The translations under genes and the position numbers were made by a program. The notes beneath the pieces are model-generated. The model saw only the letters and a list, made by a program, of their open reading frames with translations. It did not search any database and had not been told where the DNA came from. From contig NC_053121.1 in NCBI RefSeq assembly GCF_010015445.1, positions 31,443,934 through 31,507,933 of the forward strand: 64,000 bases of DNA. The letters are read 5' to 3'. This DNA comes from Perca fluviatilis (taxonomy: Eukaryota; Chordata; Actinopteri; Perciformes; Percidae). This document shows positions 29,178 to 41,032 of this stretch, piece by piece. The number at the start of each line of letters is the position of its first letter. Within the stretch, counting starts at the first letter, position 1.

Positions 29178-30051
29178 TTAAAGGGTAACTACCATTTTTT
29201 TTAACCGTTAACCCTATTTTCCTATGTTTTGTGTGTAAGTGACTGATAGCAACAACAGTCTTTGAAATTGCCAACAACGGCAGCCACAGACCGGGCTGCA
29301 ATGTTACCCTATGGGACAAATGTTCAGCGTCAGTTAGCCTCCTCTAAAAGTGCTGTTTTTACTGCTCAGATTATTATTCTAACATAGTCTGACAACATTA
29401 TAGAAAGGATCCCTACAGAGATAGACCTTTCTTTTTAACCAGATACAGCTCTGAGAGCGCTAGCGCTAAAGCCACCAGACTCCATTTAAAAATAAAAAAA
29501 AATAAAAATACTTTTAGTGTGTATAGAGCCAGCACATTTTCACATGTAAATCGGTAAACTATGTGTTTATTTCAACCAAAACTAGATTTGTGATGGTTGG
29601 AAAAGTGGAAAGACGACTCAAAACGGCTTTTCATAGTTTTATTTAGTTTCTGTCGACTTTGAATGAAGTGTATTTTACGAGGCTAATATGACTGTTTATT
29701 TACATGGAGTCTGGTGGCTTTAGAGAACGCAATTTCGCGGATGTTTTTAGGTTTAAAAAAAGGATCTTACTCTTTAACAGAAAGTCGACCTTTGAAATCC
29801 TTTCCATAATGTTGTGAGACACTTAGAATAATAATCTCAGCCTGTCAATAGCAAAACAAGCATTTTTGTGAAGGTAAATACAAGCTGCACAACTGCCCTA
29901 TTAACTTACATTGTAGTTTGTTTTGCCGCAGCCGACTGCAGCGATCTTGCTTAATACTGGACCAGTGTCAAAGATTGTTGTTCCCATCAGTCACTTAAAT
30001 ACAAAAACATAGGGAAATAGGGTAGAAAAAAAAACGGTAGCTACCCTTTAA
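29178..30051. mobile_element. TTAA-bounded long foldback element, 874 bp
   Basis: Left end TTAA + AGGGTAACTACC and right end GGTAGCTACCCT + TTAA. The inverted similarity extends over more than 100 bases (CCCTATTTTCCTATG; AGTGACTGAT). A second inverted pair lies inside: GCCACCAGACTCCAT (29471-29485) and its exact complement (29704-29718). So most of the element can fold back on itself. No coding capacity. Confidence 0.85.
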
Positions 30052-30796
30052 AGAGCTTTCATTTTATGGTTAGTTCAAAGGAATTATTAACCGAAAACAA
30101 CTGTAGGGCTTTTCGGACATGCTGTGGCTTTCATGATAAAGTAGCACAGCAAAATGCAAGAAGACTACATCATAAATTCTGCTTCAAGAGTCCCTTGGTT
30201 TGGCTTTGTTTTCTTTCAGGAAAAGTATTAATGGCAAGGTCTTAATTGAAGCAAGTTAGTGCAGAGACCAACAGAAGGAAAGTTTCTCCGGCTCATTAGC
30301 TTTAATTTCCCTCTTGAATGTCTCATCAATTATCTAGGACTAGATTTGAGTTTTTTTTAACATTCAGATTGAGCCCGACCTCAAGCTTGCCAACACCCAA
30401 TCCACTGTTGGACGCAGCCACAGTAAAATGTGTTTGCACTACCAAAAATATTTCAGTCAAAAAGGCAGATCTAAGTACACACTAGGAAAAGGATAGAAAG
30501 TTGCTGATAGTGATGTACGTAAAACATATCCATAATGCAATCCTAAACCTATTCTACTGTTACAATGTAAGTTGTTTTGGATGAAGGCATTCTCTACATG
30601 CATGACATTGACTGCTAACCTCCCAGTCCTCACAGATTCATGCTGTCAACATCCGTCAGTTATGTTTCTCTTCAGAGTGAGTATTAGGTGCATTGGCTAG
30701 TCTGGCAAGTCACAACAATTGTTAACAGCTTCCCTGCAGAGATTGGCAGTGCAGCCCTGGCACACAGCTGGCTGTACCTCCTTCACTCTGGTGCTT

Positions 30797-30798
<2 letters not shown>
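30052..30798. other. Non-coding DNA, no gene seen
   Basis: No exon or repeat recognised. Confidence 0.45.

Positions 30799-30885
<87 letters not shown>
30799..30885. repeat. (GT)n microsatellite
   Basis: 87 bases of uninterrupted TG. All overlapping long frames here (poly-Cys-Val and poly-His-Thr) are artefacts. Confidence 0.99.
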
Positions 30886-30886
<1 letters not shown>

Positions 30887-31186
30887 GCACTGCAGTTTGA
30901 ATGCCAGGCTGCCTTGCTTTCTCCTCCTTGAAGCTCTTTTTTTCCATCCAGTGCATGAACACACAGACCTGACAGTTGAACAAGATAAATGTTCACCTTG
31001 TCACAGATAGACTTGCAACATCAGGCACTAACAGACCCGCACAGACATGTACACAAAGCGAGAAAGTCAAAGGGACATCCAGACTGAGCAGCTGATATTC
31101 TCAGTGCTCTACTCTTGGTGGCTGTTTTTAGAATCCCATTTTTCTATTCATCCAACACTTTTCTATACTGCCAACTCCAGTTTAGG

Positions 31187-31252
31187 GTGCAGGAGAGCTA
31201 TAGGCTATCCCAGCATGCATCCTGGACAGGTCGCTGGTCTATCACAGGGGTA
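31187..31252. repeat. Short dispersed repeat, related to 59390-59470
   Basis: ATCCCAGCATGCATCCTGGACAGGT...GGTCTATCACAGG is similar, in inverse orientation, to 59390-59470. This motif is a familiar teleost repeat. Confidence 0.55.
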
Positions 31253-32513
31253 ACATGTAATTATTTAATATTTGACTGGCACTGTTTCGTAGTCTCATAT
31301 GTAAGCCATGCCAGTTTGTTGGTAGGACTTAAAACTATTTTCAAGCCTACAGTACAATCTCATTTAAATAAAAGAAGCTTGAAAAAGTTTGACAATGAAA
31401 CAATGAAAGGATAGAGTGAGTAAGAATATGAATTTTGTAAGAATACTGTTTTTTGTGATTGTTGTCATCAAGCTAACTGGATAAAGGTGCTTTCGTTTCA
31501 CCTAGTTGCCTACTTTATTTGAATATATTTGGTTGTGAAATAAAGTACCTGCAGATTTTACTAGATAAGATAGGTTCCTCCCTGCTTCAGAGGAGCACAT
31601 TTTTAATGCCTTTCTACTTTGGCAGGCATAGCCTTCAAAAAGCCACTTTGCAATTATTGTAAGTGAACAGCAGCCAACAAATCCACTCATTTATTTGAAA
31701 GCTCCTTGAGATGAAAAGCATTACACAAGTCAGCTACGAGCAGCAGGACACACATGAACACTAGAATGGCTGATGATCAGTGATGTTGCCTTCAAGATCA
31801 GCTACAGAAAATGTGATAAGGAAACTGTGGTTTTTATTTATTATTAATATATTATTTATTTTTTGTCAAAATGTCGGTGCCAATATGACACTGGATTTCC
31901 AGAAAACATGGAATACCTTAAGAGGATTTCTGTTGCCTGAGTAACTGCATGAACACAGATGTACAGACATACAAACCTAGTGAAGAGGGAGGGGGGCTAA
32001 TCTCCCCATCTAGTTTGTTAAGCCACCACATGATCACTTCTGACCCCAAACATGCGTGTGTGTTCATAAAGACCCATCTGGACCCAGACTGGCAGGCATT
32101 TGCTGCATTGCACCATCTTACTACGTGGGTTTTTGTTTGTTTGTATGCCATGCCACTCTTCACAAACTATCCAATCAATAAAGCTGACCATATCTATGAC
32201 TCCAATAGCATTCATAGGATTTAAAAGGTATATAATTAGTTTCAATCTAGAATTTTAAAAGATAGTTGTATCAGGTGGTTGAAATATTAGAAAAAGCCTA
32301 TACTGTATGTTTAATGACCAGGCCTACTTCTCTGAAACATATATTCCTTGGTTCTTTCACTAATTCCACTATGCCAACACACCAGCACTTTTCCCTGCTT
32401 CACCAGGAGAGGACAGATAGCTTCTGCTGAGATTAAGAAGATCATAACCCCAGCATTAGTGATTAGCATCTTACTTTCAGGGATTTCTCATTTGTACGAG
32501 TAGCTGTGTGGCG
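31253..32513. other. Non-coding DNA, no gene seen
   Basis: Overlapping short frames at 31918-32245 on both strands have no domain signature. Confidence 0.45.
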
Positions 32514-32603
32514 CGTTTTTATAATTTTATTGAAGCTCTGTCTTTGCCAGTACACAAATCAGTGTACTGGCAAAGACAGAGCTTCAATAAAATTATAAAA
32601 ACG
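32514..32603. repeat. Perfect 90-bp hairpin (42-bp arms, 6-bp loop)
   Basis: Bases 32514-32555 and 32562-32603 are exact reverse complements, separated by AAATCA. Each arm reads outward through CTTCAATAAAATTATAAAAA, which contains an AATAAA. Similarity stops abruptly at the arm ends. It could be a recent template-switch duplication, a foldback relic or a small-RNA hairpin; the sequence alone does not decide. Confidence 0.95.
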
Positions 32604-33380
32604 GCAGCATCCAATTTTGTACTGCACTTGTATCAGCTACAGCAGCTGAGCAGAACATAGATGGTTATGCTGCGACTTGTTCAATCAATAATGCTTTTGA
32701 TGCTTTCAATCTAAGCAACATAAATAAATGACAAACCACAATACCTGTGGCCAATAAAGCTTATTTAACAAGCATTTGGAGCCTATTGCACTTAGTGCCA
32801 TAAAGGTTGCGTTTGAGTGTATTTAAGATTATGATCAGCAGCATCTTGCCCTGTTGAAAATGTAAATTAAAAGTAGCCTCACTCTCCCAAGGGAGAAAGA
32901 TATACATAAAACATAATATAAATTCATGTCACCTGAATAAACTGTCAGTCAATAGCTTAACAGTGCAAACCCCCAAACACATTTTTTTTTATTTACCCTG
33001 CTTACAAAATGACCATGGATCAGACTCATTATCCATTTAGTCCGAATTGCTTTAATATGACATTACTTAACTATGACAGTAAACACACTGAGAACAGATG
33101 TCATAAATGTAGCTATGAATGCAGAGAAACCAAGTGAAAGACTTGGGCAGCTCAAATAATAATTATATACAGTATATTAATCATGTCCATGTTTCAACTT
33201 AATTCTGACTCTGGAATAATACACTTAACTGTGTACTCTAAGCTCATCATTCAAGCTGCACAGTGAGAAGAGGGGGGTTGTGGTTGACCATGGATTTCCA
33301 GTTCATCTGAGCATTAAGGTGAGTGATGAAGGGGACATCCTGAATCTAGCCTAAACCCTTCTCTGACAGATACTTCCTTC
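32604..33380. other. Non-coding DNA, no gene seen
   Basis: AT-rich, with no exon recognised. Confidence 0.45.
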
Positions 33381-34110
33381 TAAAATTACATTCTTCCGTG
33401 GCTTGTAGTCATAGCAGTGCATCTCATGTACTTTGATAATAACGGACAAGAAAGCTCAGCACTTAACACATCAGTCCATACTGTAGGAAAGAATGGCAAT
33501 GCCCCCAAACTGGGAATGATATCATGGATGAATTCAGAGGCGCCTACAAATCTTTCTAAGCCCATGGAGCTGGCTTTCCAAAAACAGCCTGGGGCCAGAA
33601 ACACAGAGGTGTGCTGTATTGCATTTTTTTCATGTTCTGTTGCCGTCACGTCATCCAACAAGGAAAAGTGCCCTTACGAGGGAAAATTCAAAACATTTCC
33701 ATTTTATATTCCTGGTACGAAGCTTATCCTCTTACTGAGAGCAACGTGTGGACATTTTGACAGACAAATGGCTGTTGATGGCTGTGGATTAGTTTCTGTA
33801 GGATTGACCTTTTGGCCTGTTTTGCTGAGCATCAGGCTATCATAGCGCTCAACGATGAGACAAAGATGGTTTCCCCATGTGTATACATCAATAGTGTACG
33901 GTATGTGCAGGAAAAAGAATTGCGAAGAATCTAATCCCAATTTCAAAAGGAAGCTAGACAATTCACATTATGATGAATGCCAATTAGAATCGTATGTGTC
34001 AGCTTTAAAAAGCTGCCTCCACTTCATTATGGGAGTTTTTTAAGCATCATGATTTCAAGGATGTCAATTAGTTAAATTCAAAGCATTCTGATTACCTAAA
34101 CATCAAACAA
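33381..34110. other. Unique-looking block, candidate conserved non-coding element
   Basis: Low in simple repeats, with long frames open by chance on both strands (a 142-codon plus frame at 33417-33845) but no domain or splice pattern. It contains homeodomain-type core motifs (CAATTAG, GTCAATTAG) near 33980-34070. The position within the presumed long first intron of a LIMCH1/LMO7-like gene would suit an enhancer. Only an inference. Confidence 0.25.
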
Positions 34111-35139
34111 TTTTATATTGCAAAGGGAACCGTTTAAAAAAAACATACGGTATATTGCAAAAAGTAGACACACTATGTTGAAATTACATGAACACATATT
34201 AGTGTGGACTGCAACATTACTAAACATCCATTTATAAGGGTCCCTTTCTCTGACGTCTCTCCACACGGGCTCACTTTCGCTTTCATTTTGGTAAAGGAAA
34301 AATACATAATGGATGCTAGTTATTTCTTTCACTCTGAAATAACAGCACCTTCTGAATGTTTTGTTCCACAAAGCACACAAAAAGAATTTCAGTCAACCCA
34401 ATCACGAAACCTTGATCTAGTGTTACATTGTTGAGACAACGTACAACCACTATTCCCATATCCTGTTTTGCAAAGAAACATTAAATGTAGCTTTCATCTA
34501 GGAATCTAGGCATATGGAAGTGTGGAGACACTGTTCTGACGGTTCGGGAGGATCATCATCAGTGTTTCGGTTCTTGGCAACCATTACCCTCTTTTCCCCA
34601 TTTGCGTGGTTCATCCTTTCTTTGCTCCTTAACTCAAAGTTTCCAAACACCAGGGCCAGTCATAAAGTTGGCACTTTACACGGAGCCCACATGCTTCCTT
34701 ACCTATTTACATAACACTCACAGGGAAGGCAAAATGTTGCCACACAGGTAATTTCATGGAACCAGGTGGATTTTCTGTTGTTTCTATTTCATATCAGAGT
34801 CTGGCAGTGGCCATGGTGTCTGGAATAATAGTCAAGCTACAGGCTACCGGTAAGCTAACATTAACCTGTGTCTTTAGCTGCATGCTACCAGCCGGTAAGC
34901 TATGCTATCCAGTGCCTGCGGGGATTTTACCTTCTCGAATGCTGTGGTTAACATGGGCTGAGTCGTTATGTTGGTCTGTGCTCTCTTGGCCATCTCTCTG
35001 TTTTTTTTATTAGCTCTCAGATAATCGTTGTACACTTAAAATGTCACACAGTAACATTCTCTTGTGAAGCTGGGTAGGCCACTGTTGCATAAGTCAGACC
35101 AATTAACACAACATTAAGGCAGCGCAAAATAGATAAACT

Positions 35140-35240
35140 TCAGCTACTGCCATCGGCGCATGTCACCTTATTAGCCGATGGGCCGACAGTAAATAGGGCG
35201 GAGATCTGGCGATTCCGATGTCCAGCCGATGCATCCCTAT
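35140..35240. repeat. Transposon end fragment (GATGCATCCCTA)
   Basis: GGCGATTCCGATGTCCAGCC followed by GATGCATCCCTA is a familiar fish element terminus. No matching left end was found nearby, so the copy looks truncated. Confidence 0.5.
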
Positions 35241-36170
35241 CGATCAGTATTTCGCAAAGCCCAAGAGGACGTCCTCAAATGTCTTGTTTTGTCAACAACT
35301 CAAATATATTCAGTTTACTGTCACCAGGAGTGAATAAACTAGAAAATATTAACATTTAAGAAGCTGGAATCAGAGACAGATTAATCGATTATAAAAGTAG
35401 GTCACAATTAATTTAAAAGTTGACAACTAATCCATTAATATTTGCAGATCTATTTTGAATATAATTGTTTTGTGTGTTGGATTCTATATACACACATTAC
35501 ATTACTGCACACATATCAATAACACTCCTAACTGTTAAATACTATAGGTTAGGGATAGGGAATTTAAATCTCCAGTCACGGTGATAGACACACTGGACAG
35601 ACATCTAATAACATGAATCAGTCTGGTGATTTGGCTGTTGAGTACAATGATATCACTGGAATTATATCAACCATTGACATGTAGATGATATCACTTTTCA
35701 GGCATGTCACAATGGAACTTTGTATTATTCACAGCCCCCTAAACATGCCATGACTTGGACAGAAGGAGATGGGGGTTCAAGGATAGAGAGACAAAGATAC
35801 ACACACACACACACACAGAACTAACAGAGAAGAGACACTAAACTAGTTGAGACAAGCTCTGGAAAATAAAAGACATCTTGACAGGATTATTTACATTACA
35901 AATGTTTGACGCATAACTCAGCTATATCAAGCAGCAACAAGAGAACGAGTGACATCGCCAGGCAACTAAACAGCCAAGTAAACAGCCATTTTCAAATCAT
36001 CAAATAAAAGGAAATCACAATAATAACCATGAGATATTGCAAAAAGTGTGCAAAGACCACGGAGCACATTTGTTTTTGTTGTGATCATATTGAGACCCCT
36101 TTCTGCAGGGACCACAGGACAAAACTTTAAACTTGAATAGACTAAGAAAAGACTTAGTAAAAACACTAAG

Positions 36171-36974
36171 CAGGGCTCCAGACTGCGCCCAAAATTTGAG
36201 AGTGTGCGACTGAATTTTACATCCAGTCGCACATGTGCGACCATTTAAATTTTTTTTTTTACACGTTAAATGTTGAAATTTCGGTACCTGAGAGCGCATA
36301 GGCGTAAGCTTATCTCTCCTCTCTGAAAATTGACAGAGAGCGGTGCTCCGACACAAACACACACACTCGCACACACGCAGAGCTGCAGACGACGCAAACT
36401 ACGTCGGCTCTGCAGTTTTGTTGAAGTCACAGTGAGTCACGGAAATGCCGTGCCGAAAGCGGTCGCAGTGCTGTTGACGTTACATTACACTTCCTCGGAG
36501 ACGAGCAGCCAGGCACAACAGTGGTTTCTATGCCCTGGTGACTGACTGACAGGCTGAGGTTCTAAGGCAAGACAACTTTATTTCTACAGCACCTTTCAGC
36601 AACAAGGCAATTCAAAGTGCTTTGCATGAAACATTAAAGAGCAATTAAAAACGGTCATGATGAAAATAATATACAAATAATATACAAATACAATAACAAA
36701 ACAAAATATATACTGTCATGACAGCGATGGGGCTGTCAGTTTACCTTATATGTTGCATCTTCAAAAGTGACACTGAATTTGAAACAGCACATTGTAATTT
36801 CTGCATCTATTATCAAAGTATTTATTAGTAATACAGTGGAAATTAGTTGAAATGTGAATATTTGGTTAGCATGTTGATTTACGGTGTGTGCCCCTAAATT
36901 TTCTGGTTGTGCCCCTAAAATTTTCAGTTGGGGGCCACTGTGCTCCTAGTGAAAAAAGTTAGTCTGGAGCCCTG
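36171..36974. mobile_element. DNA element with CAGGGCTCCAGACT ends (hAT-like)
   Basis: Starts CAGGGCTCCAGACTGCGCCC and ends TTAGTCTGGAGCCCTG, inverted terminal repeats. CTAAG occurs directly on both flanks (36166-36170 and 36975-36979). The interior has GTCGCACATGTGCGACC and a CpG-rich segment (36290-36540), then an antisense LINE tail. The hAT assignment rests on the terminus; a full 8-bp duplication is not seen. Confidence 0.75.
36564..36715 (-). mobile_element. L2-type LINE 3' end, antisense and nested
   Basis: On the minus strand it reads ...GCAAAGCACTTTGAATTGCC...GTTGCTGAAAGGTGCTGTAG...AAATAAAGTTGTCTTGCCTT, the same 3' UTR pattern as 12230-12297. It is only the extreme 3' end and lies inside the CAGGGCTCCAGACT element. 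Confidence 0.75.
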
Positions 36975-36979
36975 CTAAG

Positions 36980-37910
36980 CATCACACATTAAATACCTGA
37001 CTTTTGTAGATATTATGCAGGCACAGAAAAGAACACACCAACATATCACTATCAAGCTTAAAATAAAAGAGAAGAGTCCAAGATGGCCTGCCCTTTTTTT
37101 TGCAGACACCAGAGCCGACTCTGCCTCCCTCTTTAAGCAGGTTTAAAATCATGTAGTGCCTTCTAAGCTGTACAAGAAAGCCTCTCTGGCAAAACGGTTT
37201 AACTGCCAGTCTCCATAGACTTAATTCATTCGTCGGTTTTTATGGAGTATGATTGACTTCAAGGAAAATCAGCACCCAAAAAGAAATACTTAGTGAGTTA
37301 ATCTCTCATACTTGGCTTTGTTGAAGTCTGACAAGATATCTTACTACACTATTACATGCCAAACTGGGATTGCTTTTCTTTGCAAGTTTTTTGTTACATT
37401 TGGTTTGAGCTTTTTCCATTTGTTTCAATGCAAAGTATTCTTGTTAATTTATCCATTGGATGTTTTTCCTACATAATTGTCTCTGTTGAGTGATGAAATT
37501 ATGCAACTCACAGTTATGCTTTGATATGAATTTACCAACAGCCAATAGTCCTCAACCACCATTCAGAAGAAAGCCATTTCATTAAACCACTAAGATGTAT
37601 GCTGGGGAAAAAAACAGTCATATCATTTCATTGGGTTTCCATTCATGCAAACACCCTGTGGCGATATGACACAAATCAATCAACCTCATCAAAGGGCCAT
37701 TCAAGCTCTGAAGTTCAGAGGAGCCTAAACACCGTCATTAGCGCCCGTGTTACTGATGAGATGGTGAGAGGAAGTGCGGCCAAGGAAGTAATGAGTGCAG
37801 GTGTGAATGCTTCATCAAGGTGTTGGGTATTACAGATAGGGCCATTGGTTGCCATTTGTCTGAGCTCAGCTCCCATGGTGACACATTTGACAGAATTACT
37901 TTGTAATTCA
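36980..37910. other. Non-coding DNA, no gene seen
   Basis: A 145-codon plus frame (37599-38036) has no domain and is crossed by a repeat at its 3' side. No exon is supported. Confidence 0.4.
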
Positions 37911-37919
37911 AAGTGGATG

Positions 37920-38230
37920 TTAGTGAGCGTTACAGTGCGTTCCATTTGTACTCCGATTTCCGAGTTGGGAGGTCGGACAACCTCACAGTACCCCAAGCTC
38001 AAAATCCAACATGGCTCCTCAGTGCATCAACACTAGTGAAAGCTGTGATAACAAACAGCTTATTAGCACTTCTGTCTTATTTTTGTCTCACAAAATCAGT
38101 CGCACACACAGTCCTGTCCAACTTCTATTTGTGGACATGTTACGCTGATTGTCTGCACAAAAAAAAGCTTAATGGGTTGTTATCAACTGGAATTGCTAAC
38201 AGAGGCTAACCCAGCTAGAGAAAATCTCAC
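37920..38230. repeat. Possible dispersed repeat (GCGTTCCATTTGTACTCCGA)
   Basis: The segment with GCGTTCCATTTGTACTCCGA and TTTCCGAGTTGGGAGGTCGG resembles a frequent teleost repeat. Ends were not defined. Confidence 0.4.
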
Positions 38231-39744
38231 TGTGAATTCTGACTTGTTAAAACGTCATTCCCAGCTCTGGCGCAACCAATTACTTTAGGTATATAATAAA
38301 TGTATGATACAGGTTTCATAATTCAGGATATGTCAATTTTACTGTAACAGTGGTGCTACGATAACCTACAGGGTAAAATCCTATGCTGCACTATAAATAA
38401 GTTTCTACTCCGGATGCAACTATGAAAGCATAAATCTGGTTTTCAACAGGAGTCTTAGGGGTTTCTGTGTGGTTAGCTAGTGTGCAGCAGAATTCAAAGT
38501 ATTCTCACCTGCCAAAACAAACTTAAGTTGTAAATTTAAGAGTTACTGCTCCAACTTATTGAAAAAAAATATATCATGCCAAATACACTTGGTGTGAACA
38601 GGCCCTAAAATAGCACAAGGAAGTGATCAAACATGCCTCTGCAAAATATGTCTGTTATCTTGATTAGTTTTCTTGTATATGTAAACTGGACGGCCATTGT
38701 TTAAAATGGCAAAAGATCAAATGATTGAGATATGCCTTCTCAATCAAGAATTCAATATTGGCATTATGGGTCTAGGACAGAATATAAACAGTTACAATTA
38801 TTATTAACAGCTAACGCTAAAATGAAACAAAACAAGAGGGCAAAGAAAGACAGTAAAAGTTTTGCTTACAACCAAGGATGTGTAGTTGGTGAAGCACACA
38901 AGTCCACTTTGAGGATGCTGGCTAGAGTTTCGTTACACGTTTTGCCACTGACAATTCTTGGCAAACAGGAGACCCGTTGTTAACCTGTACCCTAAAGTCC
39001 TGACACCATACACTAGGACAAAGAAATTGAATATAAGTCGTCAAACATTGGCCGTCGGGATGCTAACTGAGATTTTGCGTTGTTCAATTCATTGAAGATA
39101 CAGTGACCTGTCTCTGGTTCCCTGAGGTGACTGAAGGACTATGACCAGGTGTGTATGGGTAATGAAATCAGTCCCCACGGGGCAAGGGTGATAGAAGAAC
39201 AACAGCACAGGAGTAGAATCCGTTCACTCCTGCCTTTTCAGCTCTCAGCCCTGATCTGCCTCAGAGATTCTAGGTCAGTAGTGGCTTTTTAAAGATGTGA
39301 TATGAGCCTCAAAGGAGTTTTGTGCTAAATAGGTCTGTTATGCCGCTTGACATTCTTAGAGAGGATCTGTCATTTTCAATAGTACGTTAAGATGTAATAC
39401 ACTTTGATGAGTACACAGTATGGTAATAAACTACACATGCCCCTTTCCCTCAAACGTGATAAATTGACAGAAAGTTGAAACTGACTTTTTTTTTTTTTTA
39501 AAGAATAGCTTGCCTCTTGCACATGTAGGCAGTAGTAGCATTATAAAATGGTAACATAACTGCACATGAGCTGCAAGCATCAACAACAAGGTAAGGAACG
39601 GCTGTAATTCGTTATCCACGTTGAATTAACCACCGGTAGTCAAGGCTGATTGTTTGTTTGTGTGATAGGGGGTGACAAATCAGGGAAGGACACGTCAGGA
39701 CAGATAAGACCCAATCAGGAAGCAAACGTGGGTGTCTGCATCAT

Positions 39745-39890
39745 TGTTTCCAAAGGTCTCCGTTTCTGCCCGTCTAGACTAAAACGCAACACTGAAGTTT
39801 TCAAACTAAAACAGGGTCAGCAGCGTTTCCAGAAGACTCCATTCTAGGGGCTCGGAAAAGCTGGAGTAGTGTGGACGCTAAGCATAGCAT
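39745..39890. repeat. Probable MITE fragment (GTCTCCGTTT...GTAGTGTGGACGC)
   Basis: AAAGGTCTCCGTTTCTGCCC, AAACAGGGTCAGCAGCGTTT and CTGGAGTAGTGTGGACGC together look like a common fish DNA-element family. CTAGGGGCTCGG lies between them. Boundaries are approximate. Another transposon-like end, CCTTAGCGACGCCACTG, lies at 40020-40036. Confidence 0.5.
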
Positions 39891-40039
39891 ACATTATGCA
39901 TTTTGAAACAAAAATGTAGAAGTGTTGATGTAGCCTCAATGTGTCAATGATTAGTGAAATGTAAATGAGGGAAGAGTATGGGGGCCCCCACAGCTCTCTC
40001 CTGTACACAGGCCCCACAATCCTTAGCGACGCCACTGCT

Positions 40040-40930
40040 ACACTGAATCAATCTCTTCTGCCACAGTGGCCTTCAAATTAGATTTTAGATTGTTAAGCCT
40101 TTATGTCAACCTGCAAAGCTGTGACTGAATTCCACCAACATGCCACAGATAATCAGCCAGACATCAGAGTTTTGAAGGCTGACAAGAGGACAGCTCACTG
40201 CAGGATGACAAAGTCAAATGCAATGGGGGCAGGCAAGTGTCGTGATTGAAATTCTCCCAGAACAAAACCTTGTTTGTGTGATTATTGTCCACCAGGCTCG
40301 CAATGAAGCAAAAATCCATTCCACATGATGCATTCATTGTTTTCAGTTAAACAGGCACCAGGCCCCACAGCAGCCAAAGCTACTGTACAATGGTCCTCAC
40401 CAAAAACAACTGAAAGCCTGCTGCAACATTTAGGAGTGTCTAGTACAACTGTGTGCAATATCCTATTTAGGATATTACGGTATTATTATAGTTAGGTTAT
40501 ATCATTAGAAACTAAGAATGTAACTTTCTATTTTGAGAGTAATAAAGTAGTTATTAACCCAGTATCGGGTTTCAGACCCAAGTTATTAGAAGAATGTAAT
40601 ATTGCAAAAAGACTAAAATAAATTCAACATATTCCCCAAAAAAAAAAATGCATTAATGAGTTAACAGGCACACTGTACCCAATGCATAAACTTCATAGGA
40701 ACATTGTTGGGGAAATTTCGTCAGTATCTGAGTCACCTTTCAACAGGTGACGAAGCAATAAAATCAAACTGTCGTTTAAATGAGAAAACGCTGCAGATAC
40801 ATGCTGCAAACCAATAACTAAGGCCACATAATGAAAACAAAACACCTGCACAAAAGGGAAGCAAAGTGTTGATGATGTAGTAAGTAGTATTAAGGTAATA
40901 TTTGGACTGTGTTTGTGCTCCGTGACTCAC
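40040..40930. other. Non-coding DNA, presumed start of intron 1 of the LIMCH1/LMO7-like gene
   Basis: Lies directly 3' of the minus-strand exon's donor. No coding signal found. Confidence 0.45.
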
Positions 40931-41032
40931 CTCTATCCATGTCTGCGCCTCCTGAAACGCTGAGTCTGCGGCCGAGTCGGTCACAGGGTGATGCTGATGA
41001 GACTGTCCTATGTCTGCAACCGGACTTGCCAT
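40931..41032 (-). CDS. First coding exon of a LIMCH1/LMO7-family gene (partial, 34 aa)
   Basis: Seen: on the minus strand an ATG in good context (CCAATGG, 41030-41032) opens a 34-codon exon that begins MASPVADIG and ends SAFQEAQTWIE, followed at once by the consensus donor GTGAGT (40925-40930), phase 0. Known: LIMCH1 and LMO7 begin with a short variable segment ending in EAQ-x-W-[IV]-E just before a phase-0 intron; the next exon starts the calponin-homology domain. The MASP start resembles LIMCH1 (MACP), while FQEAQ also fits fish LMO7, so the paralogue is left open. These proteins are actin/myosin-associated scaffolds with a C-terminal LIM domain. No CH-domain exon was found on the minus strand below 40930, which fits the very long first intron typical of this family. 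An acceptor-like CTTTTTACAG at 41069-41078 just upstream could mean that the 5' UTR is spliced. Confidence 0.62.

Noticed and set aside
33417..33845. 142-codon plus-strand frame
   Set aside because: No domain or family resemblance, and an equally open frame lies on the other strand; better explained as non-coding.
37599..38036. 145-codon plus-strand frame
   Set aside because: No recognisable domain, and its 3' part runs into a dispersed repeat.
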